Virus record (IMG/VR): IMGVR_UViG_3300012926_000008
Span: 1-43,801 of that record
Strand: one strand, 5' to 3'
Length of the DNA: 43,801 nucleotides
DNA from: a virus
Each line of letters begins with the position of its first letter. Position 1 is the stretch's first letter. Both the position numbers and the translations under genes were made by a program. Below the pieces are notes generated by a model. The model did not search any database, was not told the origin of the DNA, and was given only the letters and a program-made list of their open reading frames with translations. Positions 1 through 5,915 of this stretch are shown here, piece by piece.

Positions 1-154
1 CGTGGCTCTCCTCGTCGCCTGTCGCCTCATGCTGAGCGGAGTGGCCTCGGTTGCGGAGGTCGGCGATGAAGTGGTGCATGTTGGCGCGGGCGTTCTCCCG
101 GCTCAAGTAGGTACCGCTGACAGGCCCGGACCCCGGGTTGACGCTGATCGTCAT
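1..154 (-). CDS. Hypothetical small protein, 3' end outside window
   Basis: Reading leftward from the ATG at 154-152, the frame stays open to the window edge, giving 51 codons that begin MTISVNPGSGPVSGTYLSRE. The ATG overlaps the TAA stop of the gene upstream (TAATG), which supports this start and suggests translational coupling. The product is hydrophilic with several His residues and no recognised domain. It is the last visible member of the leftward operon that starts at 778. The C-terminus is missing, so no function is proposed. Confidence 0.6.
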   Translation of the reverse strand, partial: MTISVNPGSGPVSGTYLSRENARANMHHFIADLRNRGHSAQHEATGDEESH

Positions 155-345
155 TACTCACCGTCCAGCATGGAGGAGTAGTCGCAGCTACGGCACTGCC
201 AGCCGATCAGCGTCTTGTCCGCTGGGGTGCCGTCATAGATCGCAATGTAGTTACCGGTTGTCTTGCGACGGCAGTTTGGGCAGCGTCTCGGCCCGTCGGG
301 TACGCCGATCTCAGTGAGCGTCGCCGCTCTGCTCTTGATGATCAC
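154..345 (-). CDS. Small zinc-ribbon-like protein
   Basis: The product has 63 residues and starts with GTG inside the GTGA overlap with the gene upstream. Two CxxC pairs are visible, CPNC near residue 22 and CRSC near residue 51, about 26 residues apart. This spacing fits a small treble-clef or zinc-ribbon fold that could bind nucleic acid or protein. It belongs to the leftward coupled operon led by the palindromic promoter near 800. Zinc binding is inferred from the cysteine pairs; the role is unknown. Confidence 0.7.
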   Translation of the reverse strand: MIIKSRAATLTEIGVPDGPRRCPNCRRKTTGNYIAIYDGTPADKTLIGWQCRSCDYSSMLDGE

Positions 346-536
346 GACTGGCCGTCCAGCACATACAAGAGATCAACGACGGACACCGACGTGACAGCGG
401 TCCCGGTCAACGCGTACAGGTCGCGGCGCATCGCCCGCAGGCGCATCAGGTCGCGGAACTCATCGGACGTGCAGAGCAGGGTGTCGCCGTGACGGGTGCC
501 GCCGTGGGCGACCGTGAGGGCTGGGGTTGTGGTCAC
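342..536 (-). CDS. Hypothetical phage protein, 64 aa
   Basis: I chose the GTG at 536-534 because it overlaps the TGA of the upstream gene as GTGA, the pattern used throughout this operon; the frame is open further upstream but lies over the neighbour. The product starts MTTTPALTVAHGG and is mostly a helical segment around residues 27-42 (DEFRDLMRLRAMRRDLYAL). No domain is recognised. It is probably co-translated with its neighbours. Confidence 0.6.
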   Translation of the reverse strand: MTTTPALTVAHGGTRHGDTLLCTSDEFRDLMRLRAMRRDLYALTGTAVTSVSVVDLLYVLDGQS

Positions 537-778
537 GACTGGGTCTCCTGTCCGACGACATGCAGAGCGGGCCCACTGAGCGGCTTGCAGACATGGCACT
601 CCTTGAGGCGCAACCGGGTCGCGGTCATCCGGACTTGGACGATCTCGCGGCCTTGCGCCCACTCCCACGGCACCGCGCTGTTCCAGCGGTTATGCCGACA
701 GGTGTGGTGGTGGATCATGTCGCCGCCACGGGTACGGACTAGCTCCGTGCGATGCTGCTGGGATTGGGTTGTGGTCAT
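533..778 (-). CDS. His/Cys-containing small protein, first gene of the leftward operon
   Basis: The product has 81 residues. It contains HHHTCRHNRW near residue 23 and CHVC near residue 61, which could form a zinc site, but the pattern matches no family I know. The gene is the first after the palindrome at 800-814. On the minus strand TTGACA is followed after 17 bases by TTTCAT, then by 7 bases and the ATG. No Shine-Dalgarno sequence fits there, so the mRNA is probably leaderless. The gene ends in a GTGA overlap with the next one. Confidence 0.7.
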   Translation of the reverse strand: MTTTQSQQHRTELVRTRGGDMIHHHTCRHNRWNSAVPWEWAQGREIVQVRMTATRLRLKECHVCKPLSGPALHVVGQETQS

Positions 779-868
779 GTGAACGATGAAACTCTGCTAT
801 TGACTACTTGTCAAGGGGTGGGTTAGGGTGGCGGCATCCAAACCAATCCCCAAGTAGCTGGAGTGACG
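778..868. promoter_or_regulatory. Divergent promoter region with palindromic operator (copy 1)
   Basis: The palindrome TTGACTACTTGTCAA lies at 800-814. Each arm can serve as a -35 box. Leftward: TTGACA, 17 bases, TTTCAT, 7 bases, ATG at 778. Rightward: TTGACT at 800-805, 18 bases, TAGGGT at 824-829, then a short leader to the ATG at 869 preceded by CTGGAG. One operator could therefore switch two divergent operons. It is the exact reverse complement of copy 2 at 3450-3464. Confidence 0.75.
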
Positions 869-1093
869 ATGTTGTTCAAGGATCTCGAAGCTGCAGCCCC
901 CGACGGATGCACGCTGACCGCCGTTGTGTGCGACCACTGCCACCTAGGCGTGTACCCCAACTTCAACGGTCCCGGCGTGCACTGCGTAGACGAATGCCAG
1001 CCTACGCATGAGCCCCGCCCGCGAGGCGTCTACACCGCGACTTGGATTATCAAGGCCACGAACGAGCGTCTCCGTAAGGTCGGTCTGCTGTGA
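869..1093 (+). CDS. Small Cys/His protein, first gene of the rightward operon
   Basis: The product has 74 residues. I prefer the ATG at 869 over the in-frame GTG at 863 because a CTGGAG ribosome site at 858-863 is then correctly spaced. The sequence has CDHCHLG near residue 21 and HCVDECQP near residue 38, a four-cysteine layout that could hold a metal, followed by a C-terminal WIIKATNERLRKVG helix. It overlaps the next gene as TGATG. No family is recognised. Confidence 0.7.
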   Translation: MLFKDLEAAAPDGCTLTAVVCDHCHLGVYPNFNGPGVHCVDECQPTHEPRPRGVYTATWIIKATNERLRKVGLL

Positions 1094-1263
1094 TGCGTAT
1101 CTGCTTGTGCGGCCATGACGCCGCCGACCACCACTTGGACCGGATGGCCGTGTACTGCCTCGGTGACCTCATGTTCGTGTTGGAGGAACCACCAGAGTTG
1201 GAGCATTGCGGCTGCACCGTGTACGAGCCTGTCAGGGCGGGCCGCTCGTTGAGACCAGCATGA
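1093..1263 (+). CDS. Very small Cys/His-rich protein, 56 aa
   Basis: The ATG at 1093 overlaps the previous stop (TGATG) and the gene ends in an ATGA overlap with the next one, so both borders are supported by coupling. The product begins MRICLCGHDAADHHLDRM and ends with a HCGC motif. CxCGH plus a downstream HxxL and CxC pair resembles small zinc-binding proteins common in actinophages. Zinc binding is an inference from these residues; the role is unknown. Confidence 0.7.
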   Translation: MRICLCGHDAADHHLDRMAVYCLGDLMFVLEEPPELEHCGCTVYEPVRAGRSLRPA

Positions 1264-1511
1264 CTATCTTCGCAGCAGTGTTCGCGGTCCTGTACGTGTC
1301 TGTACGGATGCGCAGGTGGGTTCGGGACTGGTACACGCCGTGGTACGAGATCCGGCTACAGGAGCGGCTACAGGGCCTGCCGCGTGGCAGTCTCGCGGAA
1401 CGGTGGCAGCACACCGAGGACTGGATCACTGACGACGCATGGTGCCGGTTGCTGAAACACGTGAATCGGGCTACCCGTCTAGAACGCAAACAACTACTAC
1501 GCCAAAGGTGA
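1260..1511 (+). CDS. Small single-pass membrane protein
   Basis: The product has 83 residues starting at the ATG in the ATGA overlap. Residues 1-15 (MTIFAAVFAVLYVSV) form a short hydrophobic segment followed by Arg-rich RMRRWVRDW, the signature of an N-terminal anchor with a cytoplasmic tail. The remainder is hydrophilic, helical and Trp-rich. It is coupled to its upstream neighbour. No known family is recognised. Confidence 0.7.
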   Translation: MTIFAAVFAVLYVSVRMRRWVRDWYTPWYEIRLQERLQGLPRGSLAERWQHTEDWITDDAWCRLLKHVNRATRLERKQLLRQR

Positions 1512-1514
1512 ACG

Positions 1515-1889
1515 ATGAGACTCGCAGGACTGATTGACGCGCTAGCCGAGTTGCCGCCGGACCTCCCGGTCTATGTGGGTAGTGAGCCAGCGGGGCAGCT
1601 CGGTTCGTATCGCGGCTACTACAACCAGTTGACGATCTACCGGTCCAACGGGATCGGTCATGGTGGGGATGCCCCGGCGGTCACGGTCGCTGGACTGCTC
1701 GCTAATGCCCGGGATGCTGACGGCGGGATCTTCACGGGCTACAAGGGCGGCGACTTCACGATGGGTCTGGACACCCCCGTGTGGGCGTCAGACTACGGAG
1801 ATACAGGGCTGGGAATCGCCGAACTGATACAGGACGCTGACCGGGTCACGGTCATCACATTCAACACCGACGACTATCAGGGGTTCTGA
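1515..1889 (+). CDS. Conserved-looking phage protein, 124 aa
   Basis: The ATG at 1515 follows the previous stop by three bases. The product starts MRLAGLIDALAELPPDLPVY, a helix-then-strand opening often seen in actinophage proteins that start with a phrase like 'LIdaLaalPpdapV'. The middle is Gly- and Tyr-rich. The acidic C-terminus VTVITFNTDDYQGF looks like a final beta strand. I cannot assign a function. The stop overlaps the next start as TGATG. Confidence 0.75.
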   Translation: MRLAGLIDALAELPPDLPVYVGSEPAGQLGSYRGYYNQLTIYRSNGIGHGGDAPAVTVAGLLANARDADGGIFTGYKGGDFTMGLDTPVWASDYGDTGLGIAELIQDADRVTVITFNTDDYQGF

Positions 1890-2089
1890 TGAGGCGACTG
1901 CTGATTGCAGCTATCGACCGGTACCGGGTACGGGTGGCGCCGCATTGCACCCAATGCCAGTCGGACCCGACCGCGTCCGCTTCCTACCGGGTGCGGGACC
2001 GCTTGCTCAACCGGGGATTCATGGCCGGGGTGATCCTGTTCGCGACACTCTGGATGGACAGGTTCTCACGCGGCGGCTGGATGCTGTGA
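1889..2089 (+). CDS. Small membrane-associated protein with CxxC
   Basis: The product has 66 residues, starting in a TGATG overlap. It has an Arg-rich N-terminus, a CTQC motif near residue 20 and a hydrophobic stretch FMAGVILFATLWM near residues 44-56 that could span or lie on the membrane. It ends in a GTGA overlap with another small membrane protein, so the pair may work together. No family is recognised. Confidence 0.6.
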   Translation: MRRLLIAAIDRYRVRVAPHCTQCQSDPTASASYRVRDRLLNRGFMAGVILFATLWMDRFSRGGWML

Positions 2090-2211
2090 TCCGGTTCCTG
2101 CTGGGGTTCACGGCAGGAGTCGGGTTCATCCTCGCCGTGCTCATCGTCCAGTCCTACCTGCTCGACTACCACTATCACCGATCAACCAGGAAGAGGCACC
2201 GCCGTGGCTAA
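2086..2211 (+). CDS. Very small transmembrane protein, 41 aa
   Basis: The GTG at 2086 sits in the GTGA overlap with the previous stop. The product is one hydrophobic helix (residues 4-25, FLLGFTAGVGFILAVLIVQSYL) followed by the basic tail RSTRKRHRRG, the layout of a single-pass protein with a cytoplasmic C-terminus. A longer in-frame reading from 1945 would run over the previous gene and is not favoured. Function is unknown. Confidence 0.6.
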   Translation: MIRFLLGFTAGVGFILAVLIVQSYLLDYHYHRSTRKRHRRG

Positions 2212-2548
2212 AGGATGGTCGGCGGGGGACGCTCACCGCCGCTGCTACGTGGGAACACTACGCGGCTACCTGACCAGCACGTTCCGGGGAATGCGGGCCC
2301 GTGACTGGGTCGGCACGCCACGCGTCGTGTCACTGCGGTTCGTTGACTCGTACCGTAACAGCTCCCAGCAGGAGCACCGCTGCTCCCGGCCGGGGGAGTC
2401 CTGCTCCACCCTGGGCCGCGCCTACATCGCACGGTACGGGGCTGTACAGGGCTGGGCGCTCGCCCTATGGGTGATCGCTACATGCGGGGTGTACGAAGAT
2501 CCATGTGGTGGTCCTGGCCGGTCCGGCGGATCGTGCTGCCCCGGATGA
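2204..2548 (+). CDS. Cys-rich hypothetical protein, 114 aa
   Basis: It starts at GTG 2204, overlapping the previous gene by 8 bases, and stops in an ATGA overlap with the helix-turn-helix gene. The sequence has a basic N-terminus, paired cysteines (HRCSRPGESC near residue 58, CGVYEDPC near 94) and a Gly-rich CCPG end. No domain is recognised. Its position immediately before a DNA-binding protein gives no direct clue. Confidence 0.5.
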   Translation: MAKGWSAGDAHRRCYVGTLRGYLTSTFRGMRARDWVGTPRVVSLRFVDSYRNSSQQEHRCSRPGESCSTLGRAYIARYGAVQGWALALWVIATCGVYEDPCGGPGRSGGSCCPG

Positions 2549-2721
2549 GCCGGCCCGTGCAACGCACCTATGAATCAGAGGCACTGCACGCCGAGATCCT
2601 GTGGTTGCTGTCATTTGGTTGGTCGTGGGAGAACATCGCCCAACGACTCGGCATCAGTTTCTCCGCAGTGGAGAAGCACCTGACTGGCCGCGACCCCGGC
2701 CCGCACGCCCGCGCACGCTAG
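2545..2721 (+). CDS. Small helix-turn-helix DNA-binding protein
   Basis: I chose the ATG at 2545 because it forms an ATGA overlap with the previous stop; the frame is open further upstream. The 58-residue product contains HAEILWLLSFGWSWENIAQR followed by LGISFSAVEKHL, a clear helix-turn-helix of the sigma-region-4 or response-regulator kind (about residues 16-47). It ends in a basic tail. It is the last gene of the first rightward operon and could act as an early regulator; which DNA it binds is unknown. Confidence 0.7.
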   Translation: MSRPVQRTYESEALHAEILWLLSFGWSWENIAQRLGISFSAVEKHLTGRDPGPHARAR

Positions 2722-2968
2722 TTCCAGCGGCATCAAGTTTTAGAACTTTGGTCGTCGCAAGCTCCTCCCCGCATCGAAGAGGAACACCAGGATTTCCGTT
2801 CGTCCCTCGTCGCGTCGTTTTCCTTGCGTTGAGCGGTGGGCGGGTCGCTCCGCTGGACTGATGCACGTTGCCGGGTCGCGTCTAGTCACGCGCGCGCGTT
2901 GGGTACCCCCGGGAGGGATAGCTTAGTGTCCGATTAGCCCGGCCAAAGGTACCCCCGAAAGGTACCCC
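2722..2968. other. Convergent intergenic region with GGTACCCCC repeats
   Basis: No gene is seen between the stop of the helix-turn-helix gene and the stop of the leftward regulator. The right half carries GGTACCCCC three times (2902, 2948 and 2961). The last two are a 13-base tandem repeat, AAAGGTACCCCCG then AAAGGTACCCCCT. The 12-mer GGTACCCCCGAA recurs at 11804-11815, before a virion gene. A terminator, regulatory site or attachment site are all possible; nothing here decides. Confidence 0.4.
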
Positions 2969-2969
2969 C
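2945..2969. repeat. Tandem direct repeat of AAAGGTACCCCC
   Basis: Two copies of AAAGGTACCCCC lie back to back, with one base between them, at 2945-2956 and 2958-2969. The second copy runs into the stop codon of the leftward regulator gene. A third GGTACCCCC is at 2902. The role is unknown. Confidence 0.7.
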
Positions 2970-3304
2970 TAGCCCGCACCCTTTGCCTGCTCAATGGTCA
3001 CCCCTACAGGGGTAGCTCTAGCGGTAGGAATGAAGGCGCAGTACATCGCTGTCAGGCCCTTCCATCCGCCATCCGTCTTGGTGAGCAAGCCAGCCTCGAC
3101 GGCTTCCGCTATCCGTTTGCTGATCCTGCGTTCACTCACTCCGAACAACGCGGCCAGCCGCTCCCTGGGGACAGACACGGTGCCTGTGTCGCCCATCTGG
3201 GTGTACAGGTAGAGGAGGAGTGCGCGGGTGCCCTCGCTGACCTGAGCGGGCAGCACGTACGGCAGCCAGCGGTCGCGGTGTCCGCGTCGGCGATCGCTCA
3301 CCAT
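2969..3304 (-). CDS. Winged helix-turn-helix regulator, candidate phage repressor
   Basis: The product has 111 residues. Residues about 20-36 form a leading helix (QVSEGTRALLLYLYTQM). VSVPRERLAALFGVSERRIS (about 43-62) is a helix-turn-helix, followed by a recognition-helix end and a wing (AGLLTKTDGGWKGLT). This resembles the small winged-helix regulators used by phages and plasmids. The gene is isolated and leftward, between two rightward operons, with its own upstream TATACC about 11 bases before the ATG. That position suits a control gene. That it binds the TTGAC-N5-GTCAA palindromes is an inference. Confidence 0.75.
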   Translation of the reverse strand: MVSDRRRGHRDRWLPYVLPAQVSEGTRALLLYLYTQMGDTGTVSVPRERLAALFGVSERRISKRIAEAVEAGLLTKTDGGWKGLTAMYCAFIPTARATPVGVTIEQAKGAG

Positions 3305-3484
3305 GGCGCGGGGAAGGTATAGTCAGGCACAGCGACTCCGTTCAGTCGTTAGCCCCGGCTGCCGGATTCAGGCGTGTCTCTGGCGCCGGGGCAAATTACT
3401 TCCTCCCGATACTACCCGCAACAGGCCCTTAGCCCCCGGAACACTGGCCTTGACAAGTAGTCAATAGCCCGGGAGGATTGGGCA
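3305..3484. promoter_or_regulatory. Intergenic control region with operator copy 2
   Basis: The perfect palindrome TTGACAAGTAGTCAA lies at 3450-3464. Rightward, TTGACA is followed after 17 bases by GAGGAT (3473-3478) and 6 bases later by the GTG at 3485, so the transcript could start at or next to the start codon. A GGGAGG at 3470-3475 could also serve as a ribosome site if transcription begins further up. Leftward, CTATACC near 3322-3316 is a likely -10 for the winged-helix gene. Confidence 0.65.
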
Positions 3485-3634
3485 GTGATACTAGGAATCT
3501 TGATCACCCCCATCGAAATCATCGCCGCGTTCATCGCCGGTGTCCTCGCCCTGTTCGGGTTGGGTGCGGCGGGGAACCGGAACCGGAAACCCGGCGGGAA
3601 ACGACCACCCGCGAAGAAAGGTAAACGGCGATGA
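3485..3634 (+). CDS. Very small transmembrane protein, 49 aa
   Basis: The GTG at 3485 opens a frame of 49 codons ending in an ATGA overlap with the next gene. Residues 1-30 (starting MILGILITPIEIIAAFIAGV) are strongly hydrophobic. The C-terminal third is highly basic (KPGGKRPPAKKGKRR), so the protein is probably an inner-membrane peptide with a positively charged cytoplasmic tail. It is the first gene of the second rightward operon and sits right behind operator copy 2. The role is unknown. Confidence 0.7.
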   Translation: MILGILITPIEIIAAFIAGVLALFGLGAAGNRNRKPGGKRPPAKKGKRR

Positions 3635-3822
3635 CGATCGACGAGGCCCGCGACAACATCGGCAACAAAGTCATCTACCGTTACCGGGGTTGGACTGGCG
3701 TCGCGCCAGCAGAGGAAGGTGTGATCACCTCTGTGAACGAGATCTACGTACATGTGAGGTACGAGACGGACGTCCACTCGAAGGCGACCCGGCCGGAAGA
3801 TCTGGAGCTACTCAAGCGGTGA
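3631..3822 (+). CDS. Small beta-rich protein, 63 aa
   Basis: The ATG at 3631 overlaps the previous stop as ATGA. The product begins MTIDEARDNIGNKVIYRYRG and reads as a small beta barrel (VIYRYRGW, EEGVITSVNEIYVHVRY) ending PEDLELLKR, like the SH3-like 'conversion of position to strand' proteins found in many phages. It is coupled to the next gene by a GTGA overlap. No function is assigned. Confidence 0.7.
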   Translation: MTIDEARDNIGNKVIYRYRGWTGVAPAEEGVITSVNEIYVHVRYETDVHSKATRPEDLELLKR

Positions 3823-4034
3823 GCAACCTCAACCAGTATGAGCAGGCTGTCCGCTCCGGGGAGGTCGCGATACAGATCCTGACCGAAACTGTCGCGACCG
3901 GCAATGAGGAGCTGATGCCAGCCGCGCTTGAGACAGCTAGCTGGAATCTCATGTCAGCATCAGTGCATGCCGCTCTCGCTCAGGTGGACGCTATCCGGGA
4001 ACTCACCGAAGCCGTGAAAGGACTCAAACAATGA
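3819..4034 (+). CDS. Small helical protein, 71 aa
   Basis: The GTG at 3819 lies in the GTGA overlap. The product is almost entirely helical and acidic (NLNQYEQAVRSGEVAIQILT and later AALAQVDAIRELTEAVKGLK), compatible with a coiled-coil or helical-bundle protein. It ends in an ATGA overlap with the next gene. No family is recognised. Confidence 0.65.
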   Translation: MSNLNQYEQAVRSGEVAIQILTETVATGNEELMPAALETASWNLMSASVHAALAQVDAIRELTEAVKGLKQ

Positions 4035-4201
4035 GTCTCGACATGCCCATCAAAATCCAACTGGTCACCAGTCAGGACGACGCCGAGTTGCGGTACGTCG
4101 AGATGGCCGTCAACCTCCTGAACATGTGCGACAACGAGTTGGGTACGCCGACGATGCAGCGGGTCCTGCGCTACCTGCACGCGAGGTTCTTCGATGAGTG
4201 A
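4031..4201 (+). CDS. Hypothetical small protein, 56 aa
   Basis: The ATG at 4031 overlaps the previous stop (ATGA) and the frame ends at TGA 4199-4201, 8 bases into the next gene. The product starts MSLDMPIKIQLVTSQDDAEL and is a beta strand followed by two helices. Borders are supported by coupling on both sides. No function is assigned. Confidence 0.65.
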   Translation: MSLDMPIKIQLVTSQDDAELRYVEMAVNLLNMCDNELGTPTMQRVLRYLHARFFDE

Positions 4202-4397
4202 CGAGTCAGTACACGTCCAGCGGCTGGGCCCGTTCTCGCTGCGGGCGTTCCCCCGCCGGAATTGGCTCGTACTGTCGCGGCACCATTCAGGCACCACCAA
4301 CAGTGTCGGCCTGTCCGGGGACGACGTGGCGGACGCTGTCGCCCTGCTCCGTACAGGGAGCGACTGGCTCGCCGACTACCGAGAGGACAGCAAATGA
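4194..4397 (+). CDS. Hypothetical small protein, 67 aa
   Basis: It starts 8 bases inside the previous gene and stops in an ATGA overlap with the next. The product has a beta-rich N-terminus (HVQRLGPFSLRAFPRRNWLV) and a C-terminal helix (GDDVADAVALLRTGSDWLADY). The GDDVxDAxALL phrase is common in short actinophage proteins of unknown role. No catalytic residues are visible. Confidence 0.65.
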   Translation: MSDESVHVQRLGPFSLRAFPRRNWLVLSRHHSGTTNSVGLSGDDVADAVALLRTGSDWLADYREDSK

Positions 4398-4702
4398 CAG
4401 CCGTCTACCGTTACGAAGTGCCCGTGGATGACACGTGGCACAGCATCACCATGCACGGGAAAATGAGCACCAACCCGATCTTGCATGTTGCATCCCGCAG
4501 CCCCGACACGGTGGAATTTTGGGCTGAGTACCGAAACTGGGCGGGATTCGAAGAGACCCGGTGGTTCCGGGTGTACGGCACAGGTCACCAGTTGCCTGAC
4601 TGGCCTATGCAGCATTCCGGGACAGCGTTCGCAGCGGACGGGCAACTCGTGTGGCATCTATACGAGGCAATCCCGGACCTGCTTGGACACCTCCCGACGT
4701 GA
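4394..4702 (+). CDS. Conserved phage protein resembling DUF7352
   Basis: The product has 102 residues from the ATG in the ATGA overlap. It starts MTAVYRYEVPVDDTWHSITM, with a second block VEFWAEYRN and a third FRVYGTGHQLPD. The three-block pattern (Y-x-Y-E-V-P-V-D-D, V-E-x-W, F-R-V-x-G-T-G-H) resembles a small beta-rich protein widespread in actinophages, which I recall as the DUF7352 family. The function is unknown. The family name is from memory and should be treated as likely rather than certain. Confidence 0.7.
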   Translation: MTAVYRYEVPVDDTWHSITMHGKMSTNPILHVASRSPDTVEFWAEYRNWAGFEETRWFRVYGTGHQLPDWPMQHSGTAFAADGQLVWHLYEAIPDLLGHLPT

Positions 4703-4938
4703 TTACTCCCACGGTGTGGGCCGCGTACCTGTGCCTACTGTGCGTCGTTGGAGCGGACGTGATCATTCTGCGCCGCCCGCTCACCGCCTATCTGGGTCGG
4801 TATCAACGCCACGGCAGGCACCGCCCGCAACCTGTCGTGCCGCATATTCATCAGGCGTACACGGTGATCGACGGTTACGCCTACTGCAATTGCGGCGAAG
4901 TGAAACGGCTAGCGGACGGAAACTACCCACAGCCGTGA
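4699..4938 (+). CDS. Single-pass membrane protein with CxC tail
   Basis: The GTG at 4699 overlaps the previous TGA. Residues 4-24 (PTVWAAYLCLLCVVGADVIIL) form a transmembrane helix, followed by a basic stretch RRPLTAYLGRYQRHGRHR. The C-terminal part DGYAYCNCGEVKRLADGNYP could be a small metal or disulfide module. The product has 79 residues. Its partners are unknown. Confidence 0.65.
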   Translation: MITPTVWAAYLCLLCVVGADVIILRRPLTAYLGRYQRHGRHRPQPVVPHIHQAYTVIDGYAYCNCGEVKRLADGNYPQP

Positions 4939-4957
4939 GTCACGTACACTCAACTCT
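4934..4957 (+). promoter_or_regulatory. Candidate leaderless promoter
   Basis: TACACT at 4945-4950 is a TANNNT -10 hexamer ending 7 bases before the ATG at 4958, the spacing expected when transcription starts at the start codon. No ribosome site precedes this ATG. Just upstream lies the short perfect palindrome CGTGAGTCACG (4934-4944). No -35 is evident. Confidence 0.5.
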
Positions 4958-5158
4958 ATGGCCGGGAAGTCATCGGGACGTACCCGCTCTTGTGGACTCG
5001 GCGCGACGTTCACACGCCTACCCGACGCTATCCTGTGGGCGCGAATCGGGCAGGATGTGACAGGCGGTTCCTGGATTGTCCGCCGCACCCCGACAGGCTG
5101 GGTAGCCCTAAGCCCCACTGAGCAGCGGCAGGAACGGGAACTTGTCACTACCCGCTAG
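4958..5158 (+). CDS. Hypothetical small protein, 66 aa
   Basis: The product begins MAGKSSGRTRSCGLGATFTR and contains WARIGQDVTGGSWIVRRTPTGWVAL, a beta-hairpin-like stretch, before a charged tail. There is no ribosome site, but a TACACT -10 lies 7 bases upstream of the ATG, so a leaderless transcript is likely. It is separated from the previous gene by 19 bases, unlike the overlapping genes before it. No function is assigned. Confidence 0.6.
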   Translation: MAGKSSGRTRSCGLGATFTRLPDAILWARIGQDVTGGSWIVRRTPTGWVALSPTEQRQERELVTTR

Positions 5159-5210
5159 TAGCAGCGTAAAATAGTTCACTCACCCAGCACACTCTGGAGA
5201 TGACTTCCGC

Positions 5211-5570
5211 ATGGCCACCGTAACGAACACCACCCTCGTCGACGACATGGACGGCACGCCTACCGGGGCGTCGCTCGTCACCTTCTCTGTCGACGGTTTC
5301 AGCTACGAAATCGACCTGACCGGCGCGAACAAGGAGAAGCTGTACAACGCGCTGGAGCCGTTCATGGAAGCAGGCCGGCAAATCCGGCAGGACACCGCGA
5401 AGGCTAAGGCACCCCGTAACGGCCGTCAGCCTGCCCGTACCGACCCGGAGCAGCTTGCCGCTATCAGGGAGTGGGCTCGGAATGCGGGCCATCAGGTGAG
5501 CAACCGTGGCCGAATCAAGGCGAGCATTCAGGACGCGTACAACCAGGCGCATCAGGAGGCGACAGCATGA
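5211..5570 (+). CDS. lsr2: Lsr2-like nucleoid-associated protein
   Basis: The product has 119 residues. The N-terminal half (TFSVDGFSYEIDLTGANKEK, then LYNALEPFMEAGR) matches the Lsr2 dimerisation domain. The C-terminal half (IREWARNAGHQVSNRGRIKA) matches its DNA-binding domain, including the R99-G100-R101 AT-hook-like motif that inserts into the minor groove. Lsr2 is the actinobacterial H-NS analogue that silences AT-rich foreign DNA. A phage copy may compact phage DNA, interfere with host silencing or modulate lysogeny; that role is inferred. A TGGAG ribosome site precedes the ATG. It is coupled to the DUF397 gene. Confidence 0.9.
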   Translation: MATVTNTTLVDDMDGTPTGASLVTFSVDGFSYEIDLTGANKEKLYNALEPFMEAGRQIRQDTAKAKAPRNGRQPARTDPEQLAAIREWARNAGHQVSNRGRIKASIQDAYNQAHQEATA

Positions 5571-5815
5571 CCGGGATTCAGTGGCGTAAATCCAGCTACT
5601 CGCAGGGCAACGGGAACTGCGTACAGGTCGGGTGGGCAAAGTCGTCCTTCAGTAACAGCGGCGCATGCGTAGAGACCCGCCGTGACGGCGACGGCGACAT
5701 CCTGATCAGGGATACGAAGCTAGGCGACGCCAGCCCTGTCCTGCGGTTCACGCCTGCCGAGTTTGCAGCGTGGGTCAAGGGTTGCGCCGCCGGGGAATTC
5801 GATCTACCCGCCTAG
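5567..5815 (+). CDS. DUF397 domain protein with duplicated N-terminal motif
   Basis: The product has 82 residues from the ATG in an ATGA overlap with the Lsr2-like gene. WRKSSYSQGNGNCVQVG and, 17 residues later, AKSSFSNSGACVETR are two copies of the DUF397 opening. They are followed by ILIRDTKLGD, PVLRFTPAEFAAWV and GEFDLP, which complete the domain. DUF397 proteins are abundant in Streptomyces and relatives, where they usually pair with XRE-type regulators of development. In a phage, next to Lsr2, it may engage host regulators; this is inference. No XRE partner is adjacent. Confidence 0.85.
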   Translation: MTGIQWRKSSYSQGNGNCVQVGWAKSSFSNSGACVETRRDGDGDILIRDTKLGDASPVLRFTPAEFAAWVKGCAAGEFDLPA

Positions 5816-5856
5816 CCCCTTGACAGGTAGTCACTAGGCCGTTTAGGGTTTCACTG
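5816..5856 (+). promoter_or_regulatory. Operator-promoter copy 3, driving the structured RNA region
   Basis: TTGACAGGTAGTCAC (5820-5834) is a palindrome with one arm mismatch. TTGACA at 5820-5825 is followed after 18 bases by TAGGGT (5844-5849). Transcription would start near 5856, beside the first inverted repeat (5858). The next protein gene begins 780 bases downstream and has its own promoter, so this promoter appears to serve a non-coding transcript. Confidence 0.65.
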
Positions 5857-5857
5857 A

Positions 5858-5914
5858 ACGTCAGCGGTTCAACCCATCAGCCGAGTGCTGTGCAGTTGTC
5901 CCACCCGCTGACGT
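5858..5914 (+). repeat. Perfect 10-bp inverted repeat at the predicted 5' end of the RNA
   Basis: ACGTCAGCGG at 5858-5867 pairs with CCGCTGACGT at 5905-5914, enclosing 37 bases that include a small CAGC/GCTG hairpin. It begins at the predicted start of transcription from operator copy 3, so it would cap the RNA's 5' end. Confidence 0.7.
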
Positions 5915-5915
5915 A

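Noticed and set aside
2722-2968. Attachment site (attP) in the convergent region
   Set aside because: No integrase gene is visible in the window and no host sequence is available, so the repeats alone do not support the call.
3540-4034. 164-residue reading from 3540
   Set aside because: Only the last 71 residues are coding, starting at the GTG in the GTGA overlap at 3819; the first part crosses two other genes.
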